DNA of 64,000 nucleotides from Pezicula radicicola. Lineage: Eukaryota > Ascomycota > Leotiomycetes > Helotiales > Dermateaceae. The stretch lies in contig PDUO01000003.1 in assembly GCA_003008705.1 (NCBI GenBank), positions 1,000,793 through 1,064,792 on the forward strand. The letters run 5' to 3'. Below, piece after piece: positions 45,488 through 57,874 of this stretch. The translations under genes were made by a program, and so were the position numbers. Below the pieces are notes generated by a model. The model saw nothing but the letters and a program-made list of their open reading frames with translations, made no database searches and was not told where the DNA came from. The number at the start of each line of letters is the position of its first letter. The first letter of the stretch is position 1.

Positions 45488-48400
45488 TTAGTTTTGGGGA
45501 AAAGACCTGTTGAATTCATCATATTCCATATATGAATTGTAATCGTAACTCGGGGGCTGCAGAAGAGAACTGATGGGAAGCCCGCGGCTGTTCGAATTTG
45601 CCGAGGATGAGTAGTTATTACTCTGGAAGTAAGACTGCGAAGGAGGGTTGGTCGAAGGTGTGAAATTATCGGAATTGAGACGCTCAATCATGCTTCCAGC
45701 CGAGGATGGGCGGCGATTGAACGAGTCATGCTGAGCATGCGGTCGTTGCTCGATAGTATTGTCGGAGAAAGTACGTTGCATATCTGACCCAAGATGACCA
45801 TATCCTGTTGACATGTTGGCAAAGGTCCTGCTGGCAGGGTTTTGGGAGGATGTATTCTCGGCCGGGTTGTGATTGGATGAGAGAAGATGCGGCTGACTTG
45901 TAGGGCCTCTGAACTCATTGTGAGATAGTTGCGAAATGCCGGAATTTTGATGCTGTGAGGCTTGTTGAGGTTGTGGCAAGCGTTGAACTGATCGTTGTTG
46001 TTGCTGCTGCTGTCCTTGGAAATTCTGGTCTTGGAAAGTTGTCGACTGGAACATGCCGGAATGCCTATGAGGAGGCAAGGGAGCATAGAGCATAGCCTTT
46101 TGCGCATCCGTCATGTTCAATCCTCGTTGCAAGCTATTAAGAGGTTGACTCTGTGGCATGTATCTTTGATAGGAAGCTGTTGGCATGAAATGAGGAAGTT
46201 GACGCTGTTGGATTGAATTTGATCCCTGATAAACTTGATATCTCTGTTCTTGAAGGGAATGTGGCCCAGACATATGGGATGAGTGAAGGTGTACTTGCTG
46301 TTGTATTGAACTCTGGCTCTGTTGACCTTGGACAGCGTTTGTATGAAATTGGCGGCTTTGCGAGGTGTGTTGGGTTTGTGCCATTTGTTGCATAAACCGT
46401 TCATGGGATGGGAGTTGCTCATTGTTGTAATCCATCAATTCGGGAGAGGCTGTGCGTGTCTGTGGCTCCATGGAGCTTTCATCCGCACCGCCATCAACTT
46501 GAGCGTTGACACTTGTGTGGTGTCCACCATTCTCGCTCTCTTCCCATTCCTTCGCAATTTTTGGCCTCAACATTAGCCATCCTCGCTCGGATCCTCCGTC
46601 TCTGTATACACGAGTCGCTTCTTTGTAGGCTTTGGTTTTATGCACGAAGTCTTCAGGGATGTGAGGCAAATCCTCAGCAGCCCGTTTCGTAAACAAGGCT
46701 TTGCGAGCATCTCTATTAGCGGTATTTGGCTTGCCAATCTTGATTCGGCGCATTCTAATACCCTCCTCAATCTTTACAACTTTTGCCATATGCTCAACAT
46801 TTTTCGCCTTCCTCTCTGTGAAGAATGCAGTTCGCTTGTCTTCCAATTCGTCCATAAGTTTTTGATGAGCTGCTTGAGCCTCTGCTTTCTGTTCCGGAGT
46901 GTGTTCAGGATTCTCTTTGTATGGCTCAGGCGTCAACGCCTCGTATTCCTCAAAGATTCTCGTAACGTCTTCTTGGAGGTAGACCCTATAAAGTCTAGGA
47001 GGACCACGAGGATGACCTGGAGTGTCATCGACAAAATCATGTGGCTTTATAAAAGAATCCTGCATCCCGACAGCAATGCATTCAAAAAGTCTTGTCAGAG
47101 TCGGCCGGGAGTACGTATGGGCGTGGATTTTGAATAATTTGTCTTCCCTGATTATTTTCTCTTGCCAACAGCTATAACACCAGCGTTTGAACCAGGACCA
47201 ATGAGTTCGTGCTGCACGCTTATCATCGCATCCTTCATTTTGGCAGCCCTTGCCTTCTAGCAAATTGTTGTACTGGCGGTCACTGATTCCATCGGGAGGC
47301 GATGGCATGTCATGTCCAAAGTTCTCCTTCCGACAATTAATATGAATAGAAGTGTACCTATCCACAATTGCCTTCATTCGCTGACTGATAAGGCGTGCTT
47401 TGGGGAGAAAGCGTGGAGGTGCAAATTCAAATATGCGCATCCATAGGGCGTCAGGCATGTCACTTGCCTGTAAAATATCAGTCAAAAGTAAAGAGAAGAG
47501 ATGCGGGTACTCACAGCTGATTGCCTTACTGGCTTAGGTTTTACGATTTTCGGCTTATCTACCTTTAGCTTCTTAGCAGCTGGCTTTGTCCCTGATGGTG
47601 TCTTGCGCTTCCGCGTAGTCTTAGTAGTTGGTGCAGGGTTCGGCACAGAGGCTGGGCAACTGCCGAAAGTTCTTGCGGGTTCAAACGACATAAGTGGAAA
47701 AGAGCGGTCCTCTATCGATGTTCTCTGGGGTTGAACAGAAGACACTAGAGCAGCTGGCCTGCTCTCCTCTGATGTTTGTGCTCTGTTTCGGTGCAGTTCC
47801 CTTGAAGGAGAGCTCACGGAAGATGCCTGTGTCGAAGGGATAGCGCTTCCTGGCGTTGGCCCGGTCTCGCTTCGAAAATGTAATGTAGAGTTGATAGCAG
47901 GAAATCCTGGGTTTGATCGTGCTAGTGGCGATGGCAGTATTTCTAAGCTTCTGGTTTCGTTGGATGATTGTGGACGCTGCTGTGGTTGTGAAACTGGCAA
48001 TGAGTGCAAGGTTGACAACAATGAAGATCTATTTTCATCAGACGATGGCGGACATGGCTGAGTTACAGGGCGCGCCCACGGAGGATGAGGCATTGTCTCG
48101 CGGGGATGTGACGAGTCCACAGGACGACGTGAGAATGCCGAGAGAACGTGCGCAGCGCTCGCATGAGGATCTTCAATAGTTGGAGACTGCGCTGGTCCTG
48201 GAGTTGACTGCTGAAGACGGTTGTTCTCTTGAAGGTGGTGGAGACGAGGAAACAAGTCCATGGGAGAAAACCCAGATGACGAGAACGGCCGAGGAAGTTG
48301 AGGCAGACTATGAAGAGAAGCGCTTTGCGTGCGTGAAGAAACGGCAGCTGCAGATGACGGATTATTGGCGTTGCTTTGAGATATAGTTGACGGAGGTTCT

Positions 48401-49419
48401 GTCCCTTCTCTGTGGATAGAGGATAAAGGGGATGTGGCGGAAGATCGATAGCCCTCGTTCTGTAGAAATATATTTGAGGCAGATTTTGACTGTTCACTTT
48501 GTAGGGAAGACAATGGCTGAACTTCGTTTCTCAGTGGTGCACCATAGACACTTCCACTAGATGGCATTGAACGAATGCAGTCATTTAGGTTCATGTCAAT
48601 CTTCTTACCAGCATCCGGATCTGAACCAGTTGGGCCTTCTTGTTCAGATGGAATGGATTCGAACAAGCTGCTTCGTAACTTACCAACCAGTCTTTCGTTT
48701 CCTGCAGTAGGGGTGTCTTCTCGTTGGGTAAATATAGGAGTGATGTTATCGCTTCGCATAGGGTCTCCCAACCTATTGTTATCTTCATGCAGCGAACTTC
48801 CATGTTTGCTGGCAATAATGCTAGACAGTTCATATAGCTCATGCCCTATAGAGGAAGTAGAGTTATTCTGCCCGTTTTGGGTCATATGCCCCAGCCTATT
48901 CTCATTTCTGTCATCGCTCATGACTGAGTCAAGCACTGGAGATAGCCCAGGTCCTGCAGGGGGAATGAAATCGTTCCGATCGTCTTGCGCCATAAACCCT
49001 AAGCCATCATCCTCCCTATCGAATGAAGAAATCTCTCTAAAACCCGGGCCTATGTTATCGCTCATATTCGTATCGGCGAAGCCGTGTGGAGCGGAAGGTG
49101 TGGAATTGTTCTGATCATTTGCAGTGATGTCCATCGACCAGACTCGTTCTATATTTCTCGTCGTCTCTGTCTCTTTAAATGCTAGCAGCTGCTCCAAAGA
49201 GCCGAGCTGGGCGAAATGTGATGATACTGGACGTAATGTTTGTGGGTCATCCTCCGCAGACCGTCGTGCGTCCTCAACTACCGTTTGAACAATTGCCCTG
49301 ACGAGGTATTGCGCTGTGGTGAGTCCTGCTGGGTGACTGAATGTGTTCTTAAGATCGAGAGGACCGTCTTTGCGACGTGCACTCGTGTGCAGAGGAGTAT
49401 TGGCCGTTTGTGAAGTCAT
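45488..49419 (-). CDS. Large F-box protein with disordered flanks
   Basis: Two long exons, 47515-49419 and 45488-47467, joined by a 47-bp intron (GTGAGT...TTTTACAG), give 1294 aa. Treating them as one gene is supported because the downstream frame has no ATG before its F-box and both splice sites are strong. Exon 1 is Ser/Asn-rich and ends in a basic nuclear-localisation-like stretch (KRKTPSGTKPAAKKLKVDKP). The F-box follows directly, residues about 636-680 (ASDMPDALWMRIFEFAPPRF). Then comes a Cys-containing segment (GCQNEGC, WSWFKRWCYSCWQEK) that could bind zinc, a charged helical stretch, and a long Gln/Ser/His-rich C-terminus with a Gln run at 45998-46015. F-box proteins usually recruit substrates to SCF ubiquitin ligases; that role is inferred here. 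A slightly longer N-terminus from 49479 is possible. Confidence 0.8.
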
Positions 49420-51304
49420 GGTGCGAGGAGAAGGACGGACAGGACAGCCGCCGGTGTTTAAAGCACCCCACGCCCACACTCAAGGGGAACCTGATGTAAG
49501 GGTTTCGCTCATGCGCTGGTGATTCCGATGGATATTCTAAAGGCTTTTGGTCGTAGAAAATGTCGTAGGGGAATCGTGGAGTAATGTGTTTGTATTCTTG
49601 TGAGGCTGACAGTGAAGAGGTAGGTATGATCTCTCCTCGTGCAAATGGGCTGCGTCTTGGATCGGTCACTGTAGTCCCCTCTCTAGTAGATCCCTGTCAG
49701 GCCAGAACGAAACGACGGGCTATTCTGGCCACCGACCTAATGATTAATGGCAATTTGTGGGTGCCGAGAACCTAAAGAACCTAGAGCGCAATACCTAAAT
49801 AAAGGGTATATGATAAATAATAGATGGAGACCTAGTAGTATGTATATACTGTATGAGCGATATGGATTTTTTATTTCGAAATAGATTTGAGCATAGGTGG
49901 GCAGCTTCCTGGACAATCAACTGACTTGGCCGCTGTCATGTTCGAGACATAAAACGAACGGCATGAGCATCTACCTTCGCTCTTGCTGATGTATACCCCA
50001 AAAGTAAAACTTCGAATTCGCCCAGACCTAGCACGTTGGTTGGCGACTCGTGAACGGCGGATGAGCTGGACCCGATCATGACCCGAGACGAAGCAAATAA
50101 CCATCTTCGGTTTTCCTGTCGTGCCAACTCGACTACCATGCCATGCATCGGCTTACTCTGAGGCACTTGCCGTTCTCTCCACGCCAGTTATATATATCAG
50201 AGCAAGGGAAAGACGCCTTACTACTTACTATTAGGTTCCATACTCATACCTGTCGCCGTCGCCATGGGGTTTGCACGTAGCCAACATCACATGATGATGA
50301 TAGCTAGTTTTCTACCTTTTGTGCCTAGAAACCACGGTCGACGCCCTACAGTATCTCCTAGATCGCAAGCGGTGTCATAAAACGGCCGTATAATCATACA
50401 ATTCTGGTTTTATTCGTTGGATGCGAGATTGATACAGCATGGGAGGACACTAACAACTGGTTGACTGTGGTCAGACTATTCTTTTGGTGCCGTTCCGAAG
50501 CCCTTCTTCAACCCTTGCTTGCTTTGAGATTATCGTCGAGTGACGAGTAACAGTGTGTAAAAGTGTATAAAAGTGTATGTAGTTGGTTGGCTACGCTCGC
50601 TGGTTCATGGCATAGACTGAGAGCGAGGACAAACAAATTGGAAGCAGGTCGCGATCGGGCATAGAAGCTCTAAGCAAACAGAAAAGAAAAAAGACGCGTC
50701 GAGATTCGGTTCACATGATCTGATGGTGGTCGTCGCTTGCACGGCCAAAAGGGCTTGAAACCAATCAAGGCAGCCCCTTCGCTGCTTACTCACGGATCAC
50801 TCTCCTATTCGCGTTACTGTACCACATCTCTCCACAAAGCTCTCCGGCCATCATAATTTTTTTTAATTGCGGGGAATGCCTTTATCGGCGGAAGCTTTGA
50901 GCATTTTAGCCCTGCGTCGTTGAAGGATGGGACGAGCAAGACGAATAATGACTCTCAATTCAAGCCTCGGTCTGCCGATCTAGGAGCTATACTTGGTATG
51001 TTTGGGTAAATAGGCCATGTACGTTCATACATCCGTACGGTAGGTACCTTTGCCGGACAGTAATTATTATGAAAGATTGTGCGAAGTAGTCCCTAGCTGA
51101 CTCACCTGCGTGCATTGTATAAAAGGGAGCGTTGCGTTGCGCCCGCTGTGTCTGTGTCTTGTCGGAGTTTGTCCTTCTCGTCCAATTGGTAATCTTGTTG
51201 CATGTGACTACTTTCTCACCTGTACCTATAAGATATCAATTGACTTCCCGCGCGCTATTTTAGGCTGTCGGCACATTGAATCTCTCAATCCAGAAGCAAT
51301 CAGG
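49420..51304. other. Divergent intergenic region, about 1.9 kb
   Basis: Lies between the minus-strand F-box gene and the plus-strand MFS gene. Likely holds both promoters. No gene supported. Confidence 0.45.
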
Positions 51305-53237
51305 ATGGGCCTGTTTTCGAAGAGTGAGTCTAATCTGCGCTATTGAAATGTATACTCACCGCTCATAGAGGCGAATCCTTCTCCTCCAACATCGGGAGCC
51401 GATCCAGAAACCGTACAAAAGAATACGTACGCCCCCGACGTTGAGCACAATGGCACGGCGCCGGTGGAGTACGATGAACTCCACGTTATCTGCCCTCCGC
51501 ATACGACAGAGAAGCAGCTCTTGATGAAGATTGACTTCAAAGTCATTCCGTTCCTCTGCATCCTGTACCTGCTAGCTTTCTTGGACCGAGTGAACATCGC
51601 CAATGCGAGATCATTCGGACTGGTAGCTGATCTCAAGCTGACTGGAGTCCAATGTTCGTAAATCCGGTTCATTTTCGTCCTCGTATTGGCTGTCATGAGT
51701 GCTGTAACATTTGTCAATATTTCGACACTTCTGAGAAATGCCTCACTACTCATAAATCATGTCTTATTTCTCCTAGGACTTTCTAAAAGAAGTATTGCTA
51801 ATACCGAAATCCTGAACTTAAAAGACAACACTTGTCTAACGATATTCTTCGTGCCATATGTCATGTTCGAGATACCTTCAAATGTACTTTTGAAGAAATT
51901 CAGCCCGCGCATCTGGCTTTCCGGATGTATGTTTTTGTTTGGTGTTGTAAGTGCTCAAATTCTTAGAGCAGTTCGGTCCCTTCCGGCTTCAAATTATTCA
52001 CTGCTTCTGAATTTAATTTCAATTCCTCTCGATATGTCTAGAACAAGTAAACTAACTCCGAATTTCTGACTATAGGTTGGGATATGCCAAGGCTTGGTAC
52101 AAAACTATTCCGGCTTACTCGCAACGAGGTTCTTCCTTGGCTTCTTCGAAGCAGGCATGTTTCCTGGATGCTTCTACCTTATTGGAATGTGGTATAAACG
52201 CTCTGAAGCACAAAAACGATATTCTTTCTTCTTCTCCTCTACCACGCTTGCAGGTGCTTTTGGAGGGCTTTTAGCATCAGCAATCGGGAAAATGGATTAC
52301 ATGAGAGGAATGCGAGGATGGCGATGGATCTTCATTCTAGAAGGTGTTCTAACCTGCGTCGTAGCCCTCGCTTTCTTCTTTCTGATCCCTTCATTTCCGG
52401 AAGATGCAAAATGGCTCTCACCCGTCGAACAAGAATACATAAAAGCGCGTCTTCGCGTAGATCAAGGCCGTTCCGCTGCTGAGCGCAAAATAACCCTAAG
52501 AGATGTTGGACGAGTTTTCAAGGACTACAAGGTCATTCTAGGAGGATTCATGTACTTCGGCATGATTGTTCCCGCATACAGCTATGCCTTCTTTGCGCCC
52601 ACCATCCTTGCCACATACGGGTACTCAGCTATTTCAACTCAACTTCACAGTGTACCACCCTGGGCATGCGCCTTCGGCTTTGCAATGATAATAGCCTTCA
52701 CATCCGACTTCGCAAAACATCGTTACATATTCACCATCTTCCCTATTTGCATTGCTATTGCCGGGTTTTCTATCCTCTTGACCGTCCACACCCACCCCGA
52801 TGTGGAGTATGCCGCCCTTTTCCTCGTTGCTATGGGGGCTTACAGCTCAATGCCGGTAATTGTCTGTTGGTTTGCGATGAACCTCGGTGGTCATCATAGG
52901 AGAAGTGTGGGTACTGCATGGCAAGTTGGCTTTGGGAATATTGGCGGCATTATTGCTACGTATGCTTTCTTGAGTACCGATGCGCCGGAGTATAAGAAAG
53001 GATACTCCATCTGTCTTGCATTTTTGTGCTTATCAGCTGCGGCTTGTACTCTCTATGAGGTTGCGTGTTGGTGGCAGAACCGGCAGAGGGAGAGAAGTGC
53101 AAGGGATGTGGGATTGAGTGAGTATGAGAAGACTGAGTTGGGGGTATGTTCCTTTGTCTTTGATCCTTTCTCATTTTGTGAGAGCATCGCTGACAACGGC
53201 ATAGGATATGAGCCCGGATTACCGCTACCTGCTGTGA
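51305..53237 (+). CDS. MFS permease, ACS (Dal5/Tna1-like) family
   Basis: Twelve-span major facilitator of the anion:cation symporter family, which includes allantoate and nicotinate permeases in yeast. Five exons, 51305-51323, 51369-51653, 51825-51946, 52076-53143 and 53205-53237, give 508 aa. Evidence: MKIDFKVIPFLCILYLLAFL, then DRVNIANARSFGL, TIFFVPYVMFEIPSNVLLKK, ICQGLVQNYSGLLATRFFLG, FFEAGMFPGCFYLIGMWYKR and the MRGMRGWRWIFILEG loop. The tiny first and last exons restore MGLFSK-KANPSPPT and the usual family ending DMSPDYRYLL. The third intron (51947-52075) ends in the element shared with two other introns. The substrate cannot be read from sequence. It converges with the GPI10 gene 180 bp away. 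Confidence 0.93.
52024..52075 (+). repeat. Shared intron 3' element, copy 3 (introner-like)
   Basis: The last 52 nt of the MFS gene's third intron match the 3' ends of the PLC-like and nucleoside transporter introns: CGATATGTCTAGAACAAGT, then AAACTAACTCCGAATTTCTG and the TAG acceptor. Similarity fades upstream of the CGATAT phrase. Confidence 0.75.
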
Positions 53238-53418
53238 TCTTCCCTTTTATTGATTATCATAAAGTCATGAGACTCAAGATCTATATAATACAAAATTTCT
53301 ATACCCATCCTACCAAAATACACTATAGAGGTATCCTATTTTAGGACCTTGTCATCTATCAAAACTCCGCTTGACTTTTCTCTTTTCGTCCCACTCAACT
53401 CCTACATGTCGATCACAA

Positions 53419-55539
53419 TCAAGTAACCATTGACCCATCAACAAACTCCCATACAACTACATCCCCGGTTCTTCTCTTATCATCATGCCAATGACTGTTC
53501 TTCCCCCTCCACTTCTCTCTCATCACAAACCCTGGCATAGGGCTAGTGCTCTCTCCTTCATACCACTCTCTCAAGACCTTCTCAAGACCTTCGAAGCCAG
53601 CAATATATCTCGGCCAAGGTTTCTCCCTCGTATTAACCTCCTCGGTTAAAAATTTCGAAGGGTTGGCATAGAAGCGATCTGCTTCATCAACATAGTTCTT
53701 TCTCTCTTCTGAACCTGGTTGGGTGTGAAGAGGAGGCTCACAACTCAATGCCCAAGCTTTTAATTCGGGGTAGATGAGTGCTGACCGCCACGGTGTGCTG
53801 TGGCAAGGCATTAGGAAACCGACAAGTGTGTCGTTTGTAGAGAAACCTTCATCTTTCCACTGTTGAAGTCGAAGGGCGTCAGCGACGGGATCCGATTCGT
53901 CTGTGAAAAGTCCCGGTTGGGGTTCAAAAGCTAGACGCTCGAATTCGCTACGCAAGTAGGGCATTACTGAGATAACGCCTGCTTGGTGGATGCGGGTCAC
54001 GTAGTAGGCTATTCCCATATTGAGGAGAAGGAGAGCGGTTTTGATGTAACCTCTGCGGGTTGTTGGGGAGGTCGTTGTTACTGGAGTGGCGGGGAAGTCG
54101 CCGACCATTTTTGTTGTGGTTTCTGTCGTATTGAAGAAGGCATGAAGATTTGGGGCGATAAGGATGTGCAGAAGTGGGAGGAGAGGGTATATGAAACGGA
54201 CTTCTTTATGGGCAATTAAGGAGAGGACGGTCAGGGTTGAGATTATGGTTGTGCTGAGGATGAAGCGGATGTTCGTTGCTTTTATAGTATCGGACGGTTG
54301 GGGTTTAATAATCGAATAGATGGCGAAGGGGAGATAAGTCGTGAGCAGGAGAGGTAGGCCCTGACTGATATAATAGTGGAAGGGCATGCTGCCGTAGAAA
54401 ACTGCGAGATCTTGAGATATGTTAAAGTTGAGCAGGTGGTACGGTGGGAAGGTCCATTCTCCAAAATAGTAGCGGTCTGAGATTGAAGATATAGCAAGTA
54501 TTGCACTTCCGCACAGAAAAAGTTCACGGACGAGGATGATATAGTCGCTTGTCTGAATGCGAGTGGAAACCGAGCTGCCGAGAAGTGATGGGAGTAGAGT
54601 AAATGGGACAGCTGCTAGCCATAGAAGCAGATTTGTGGGTCTCAAAATACAGGCCAGAGCTGCAGCGAGGAAAGAGACGCGAAGTCTTTCATTGTCAGTG
54701 TCTAAAAAAAGGAAAGCTCTTTTGAATCACTTACCGAGCGACTGATTTTGAAGTTTGAAAGATGCCGTCTGCAGCTGATTGTGGATTAGCCGACTTAGGT
54801 TCCTCGTCTCCACCTGCCATTTCCCAGGGCCAGAAATTTAGCGCTACGATCGTCAGTGTCGTCTCTAGAGAGTTTGAAAACGTCCTTGTGGAGCAGAACC
54901 ACTGCCAAGGGCTAAACATGGACATCAATAACTACATATGTCTTCGTTAGCTTTGACATACGGGATATCGTTGGAGCAGAAATTACGCATGTCCAGGCAA
55001 TATCGCTTCCTTTTCCGTGAATTCTCTCTGCTAGACGCCAGGTATAATAATCCCCAGCCGCGGCAATAAGCCCTTGCACAATGTTTGGCAAGACTGAGAG
55101 GAACATGGCCCGAAATTCAGGGAAGAAGTCAGGAAGTGCTTTTCCCACCAACGCATATGCACCAGCGAAGAGAGCAGGATGCAAAGATGACCGAAGCTGG
55201 TATTGCCATTCCTGTGCCTCGATTTAGCATATATAGTTTAGAAAGGAAAGAACTACATACCCATGTGATCCAAGCACCACTCTCTGCTCCAAAAGCCATC
55301 TGCCATGCTGGCTCGAGAGATTGAAAGTATTCGTCTGGCTGGAAGAAGGTACCAACAAATATGGCATTGAGAAATCGAATTGCGAGAAGAAGAACCAGCG
55401 TATCACTAGCTGCATAGTCGTTTACCAGAGGATAGAGGTCATTCTCATCCAGCTTTGGGAATTGGGGCTTGGCAGAGGATGTTGTTTTCTCCGGGTTCCT
55501 CTCCACGGGTTGGGAGTTTGTAGCTGTACTCATGGCCAT
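53419..55539 (-). CDS. GPI10: GPI mannosyltransferase III (PIG-B)
   Basis: ER membrane enzyme adding the third mannose to the GPI anchor precursor from dolichyl-phosphate mannose (glycosyltransferase family 22). Exons 55261-55539, 54987-55211, 54735-54931 and 53419-54685 give 655 aa. Introns are 49, 55 and 49 bp, with donors GTATGT, GTAATT and GTAAGT. Family motifs: [20 protein letters not shown] with the DE pair near residues 69-70, EPAWQMAFG, then [49 protein letters not shown] and [21 protein letters not shown] short polar N-terminus precedes the first span. Its donor substrate ultimately needs dolichyl phosphate, the product of the SEC59 enzyme elsewhere in this window. Confidence 0.94.
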
Positions 55540-56264
55540 AGACCTTCCATGAAGTGCAAAATAAATGAATGAATGGATAGAACTCTCTATGCTCTTTGAA
55601 GGGAAAAGGAAGTAGCGGGCCCACGTGTTTCCATTTGGAGAGGCTGCCTTAAAAGATGCAGACTTGATGCCTCATTCTGCATCCGGCTGCTTTACCAATG
55701 GCAGCCCTGTCAATGCAATCACTCGACTCGGTCCCAGCCATACGGAGTAGGACCCCGCCAGGCCCTCATCCGCTAAAGATTGATCCGTGTAGACCTGCGC
55801 ATAGGGGAAATCATAAATATTGACCTGATCCCTAAAGGCAAGACGAACCAATTTTCAAGACCACCAACGTTTGAATGACTAAAAACAAAGGTCATGCGGC
55901 AAAGATAGGTAAAGCATGCTATCAACAATCCCTCCAAAGGTCTAGTTCAGTCCTGCCCTCGAGTCGCCGCCGGTTTTCTATAGAAGGACGGTGTGTCGCT
56001 CTTTTCTCTTCCTCCAACCCCCACCAAACAACCCTAAGTCAATACATTCTTCTTGTTGTCATACTTCCCTTAGCAAACAACGTCACAACACCCAGTGATA
56101 CATACTACTGAACTGCAAGTCTACTCCTTCCTCAATTCACATGCCTCACTCCTAGCAGTCCTAATCAATTACAGTTATCTCTTTCAGTTTCAATCCCACC
56201 GCCTCTCATCAGCCCAACAATTCACTTCGGTCTCTCCAAAACAAAATCTCCCACAATCACAATC
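55540..56264. other. Divergent promoter between GPI10 and ornithine aminotransferase
   Basis: Shared upstream region of two divergent genes. The last 200 bp before the aminotransferase start are strongly C/T-rich, as in highly expressed fungal genes. A short open frame at 55875-56111 lies upstream of the start; I see no evidence that it is a regulatory peptide. Confidence 0.5.
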
Positions 56265-57874
56265 ATGGCGCCACACGCGGATAACAATGGCGATTCCAAT
56301 GGAACCATACTTCACGCAACTGCTCCAACTTTCCAGCCAGTCTCTGCCCTCGCAGAATCCAAGTACCACTCAACATCCTCAGCATCTGCAATCGACGCCG
56401 AACACAAGTACGCAGCACATAACTACCACCCATTGCCCATAGTCTTTGCACGCGCGCAAGGCTCCAACGTCTGGGATCCTGAGGGCAAGCATTACATTGA
56501 CTGCCTGTCAGCGTACAGTGCCGTCAACCAAGGCCATTGCCATCCTGAACTTGTCAAGGCACTATGTGAGCAGGCCCAACGACTCACACTGTCCTCGCGC
56601 GCTTTCCATAACGATGTCTTCCCAAAGTGGGCCGAGAAGGTCAAGGATGTCTTTGGTTATGATATGGTGCTGCCTATGAATACTGGCGCCGAAGCTGTGG
56701 AGACGGCGATAAAAGTTGCCAGAAAGTGGGCTTATAAGGTCAAAGGTGTGGAGCAGGGCAAGGCGTTGATCTTCGCTGCCACGGAGAATTTCCATGGACG
56801 AACAGTAAGTCATTACTTCTTTCAGTCTCCCTCAATGATGTCCCTCCTTCGCCACGGTCTCCATGTCGTCAATATGTAGTCTCAATTGCTAGAGCCAGAA
56901 ATAATTTGGTACTCGATTGCAAGGAGTACTTTCATGCTTAGCTTTCCAATACAATATTTGTAAAACATCTGCTAATCCTGCAACAGATGACAGCAATTTC
57001 CATGTCTACTGACCCTGAGTCACGAGATAACTATGGACCTTATGTTCCAGGAATTGCAGCAGCCTGCCCAACTACCGGCAGTCCCATCCGCTACAACAAC
57101 GTCTCAGATCTTGAGAAAGTTCTTGAAGCCCATGGAAAGAATACAGCAGCATTCATTGTTGAGCCTATCCAGGGTGAAGCAGGCGTTGTTGTTCCAGATG
57201 ACGATTATCTAACCAAGGTCCATGAACTATGCAAGAAACACAACGTTCTTCTTATTTGCGACGAGATCCAGACTGGTATTGGACGTACTGGAAGAATGCT
57301 CTGCTCTCAATGGGCCAATATCAAGCCAGATATGGTGACTTTAGGGAAGGCAATCTCCGGTGGTATGTACCCAGTGTCATGTGTCTTGTCGTCAAAGGAG
57401 GTCATGATGGTTGTTGAGCCCGGTACCCATGGCTCTACGTATGGTGGAAACCCTCTTGGTTGCGCTGTCTCAATCCGAGCTCTTGAAATTATGGAAGAAG
57501 AGAATCTGACTGAGCGTGCTGAGTATCTGGGCAACATCTTCCGAAAAGGAATTGAAGATATGAAGGCACCCATGATTAAGCTCGTCCGTGGCAAGGGTTT
57601 ACTCAACGCCATTGTTATTGACGAATCAAAGACAGGAGGTCATTCTGCATGGGATCTCTGCCTGTTGATGAAGAGCAAGGGACTATTAGCTAAGCCAACC
57701 CATGAGAACATCATCCGGCTTGCTCCCCCGCTCGTCATTTCTGAGGCTGAAATCCAAGAGTGTCTGAGAATTCTTGGAGAGGCCGTCGAGGAACTTCCAA
57801 TCCTAAAGGGCAAGAAGGAGAATGAGGTCATCCCCAAGGAGGAGAAGAATGTTCACATTCATGTCGACAACTGA
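56265..57874 (+). CDS. Ornithine aminotransferase
   Basis: PLP enzyme (ornithine plus 2-oxoglutarate to glutamate-5-semialdehyde plus glutamate), the step that lets arginine and ornithine be used as nitrogen sources. Two exons, 56265-56804 and 56987-57874, with a 182-bp intron, give 475 aa. The join gives [16 protein letters not shown], a family signature. Others: [74 protein letters not shown] with the PLP-binding Asp, [18 protein letters not shown] with the Schiff-base Lys near residue 300, and [16 protein letters not shown]. No mitochondrial targeting peptide is evident at [13 protein letters not shown], so a cytosolic enzyme is likely, as in other fungi (otaA/CAR2 homologue). Confidence 0.95.

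Noticed and set aside
45488..49479. Two separate genes for the F-box region and its upstream frame
   Set aside because: The downstream frame has no ATG before the F-box, and strong GTGAGT and TTTTACAG sites join the two in phase.
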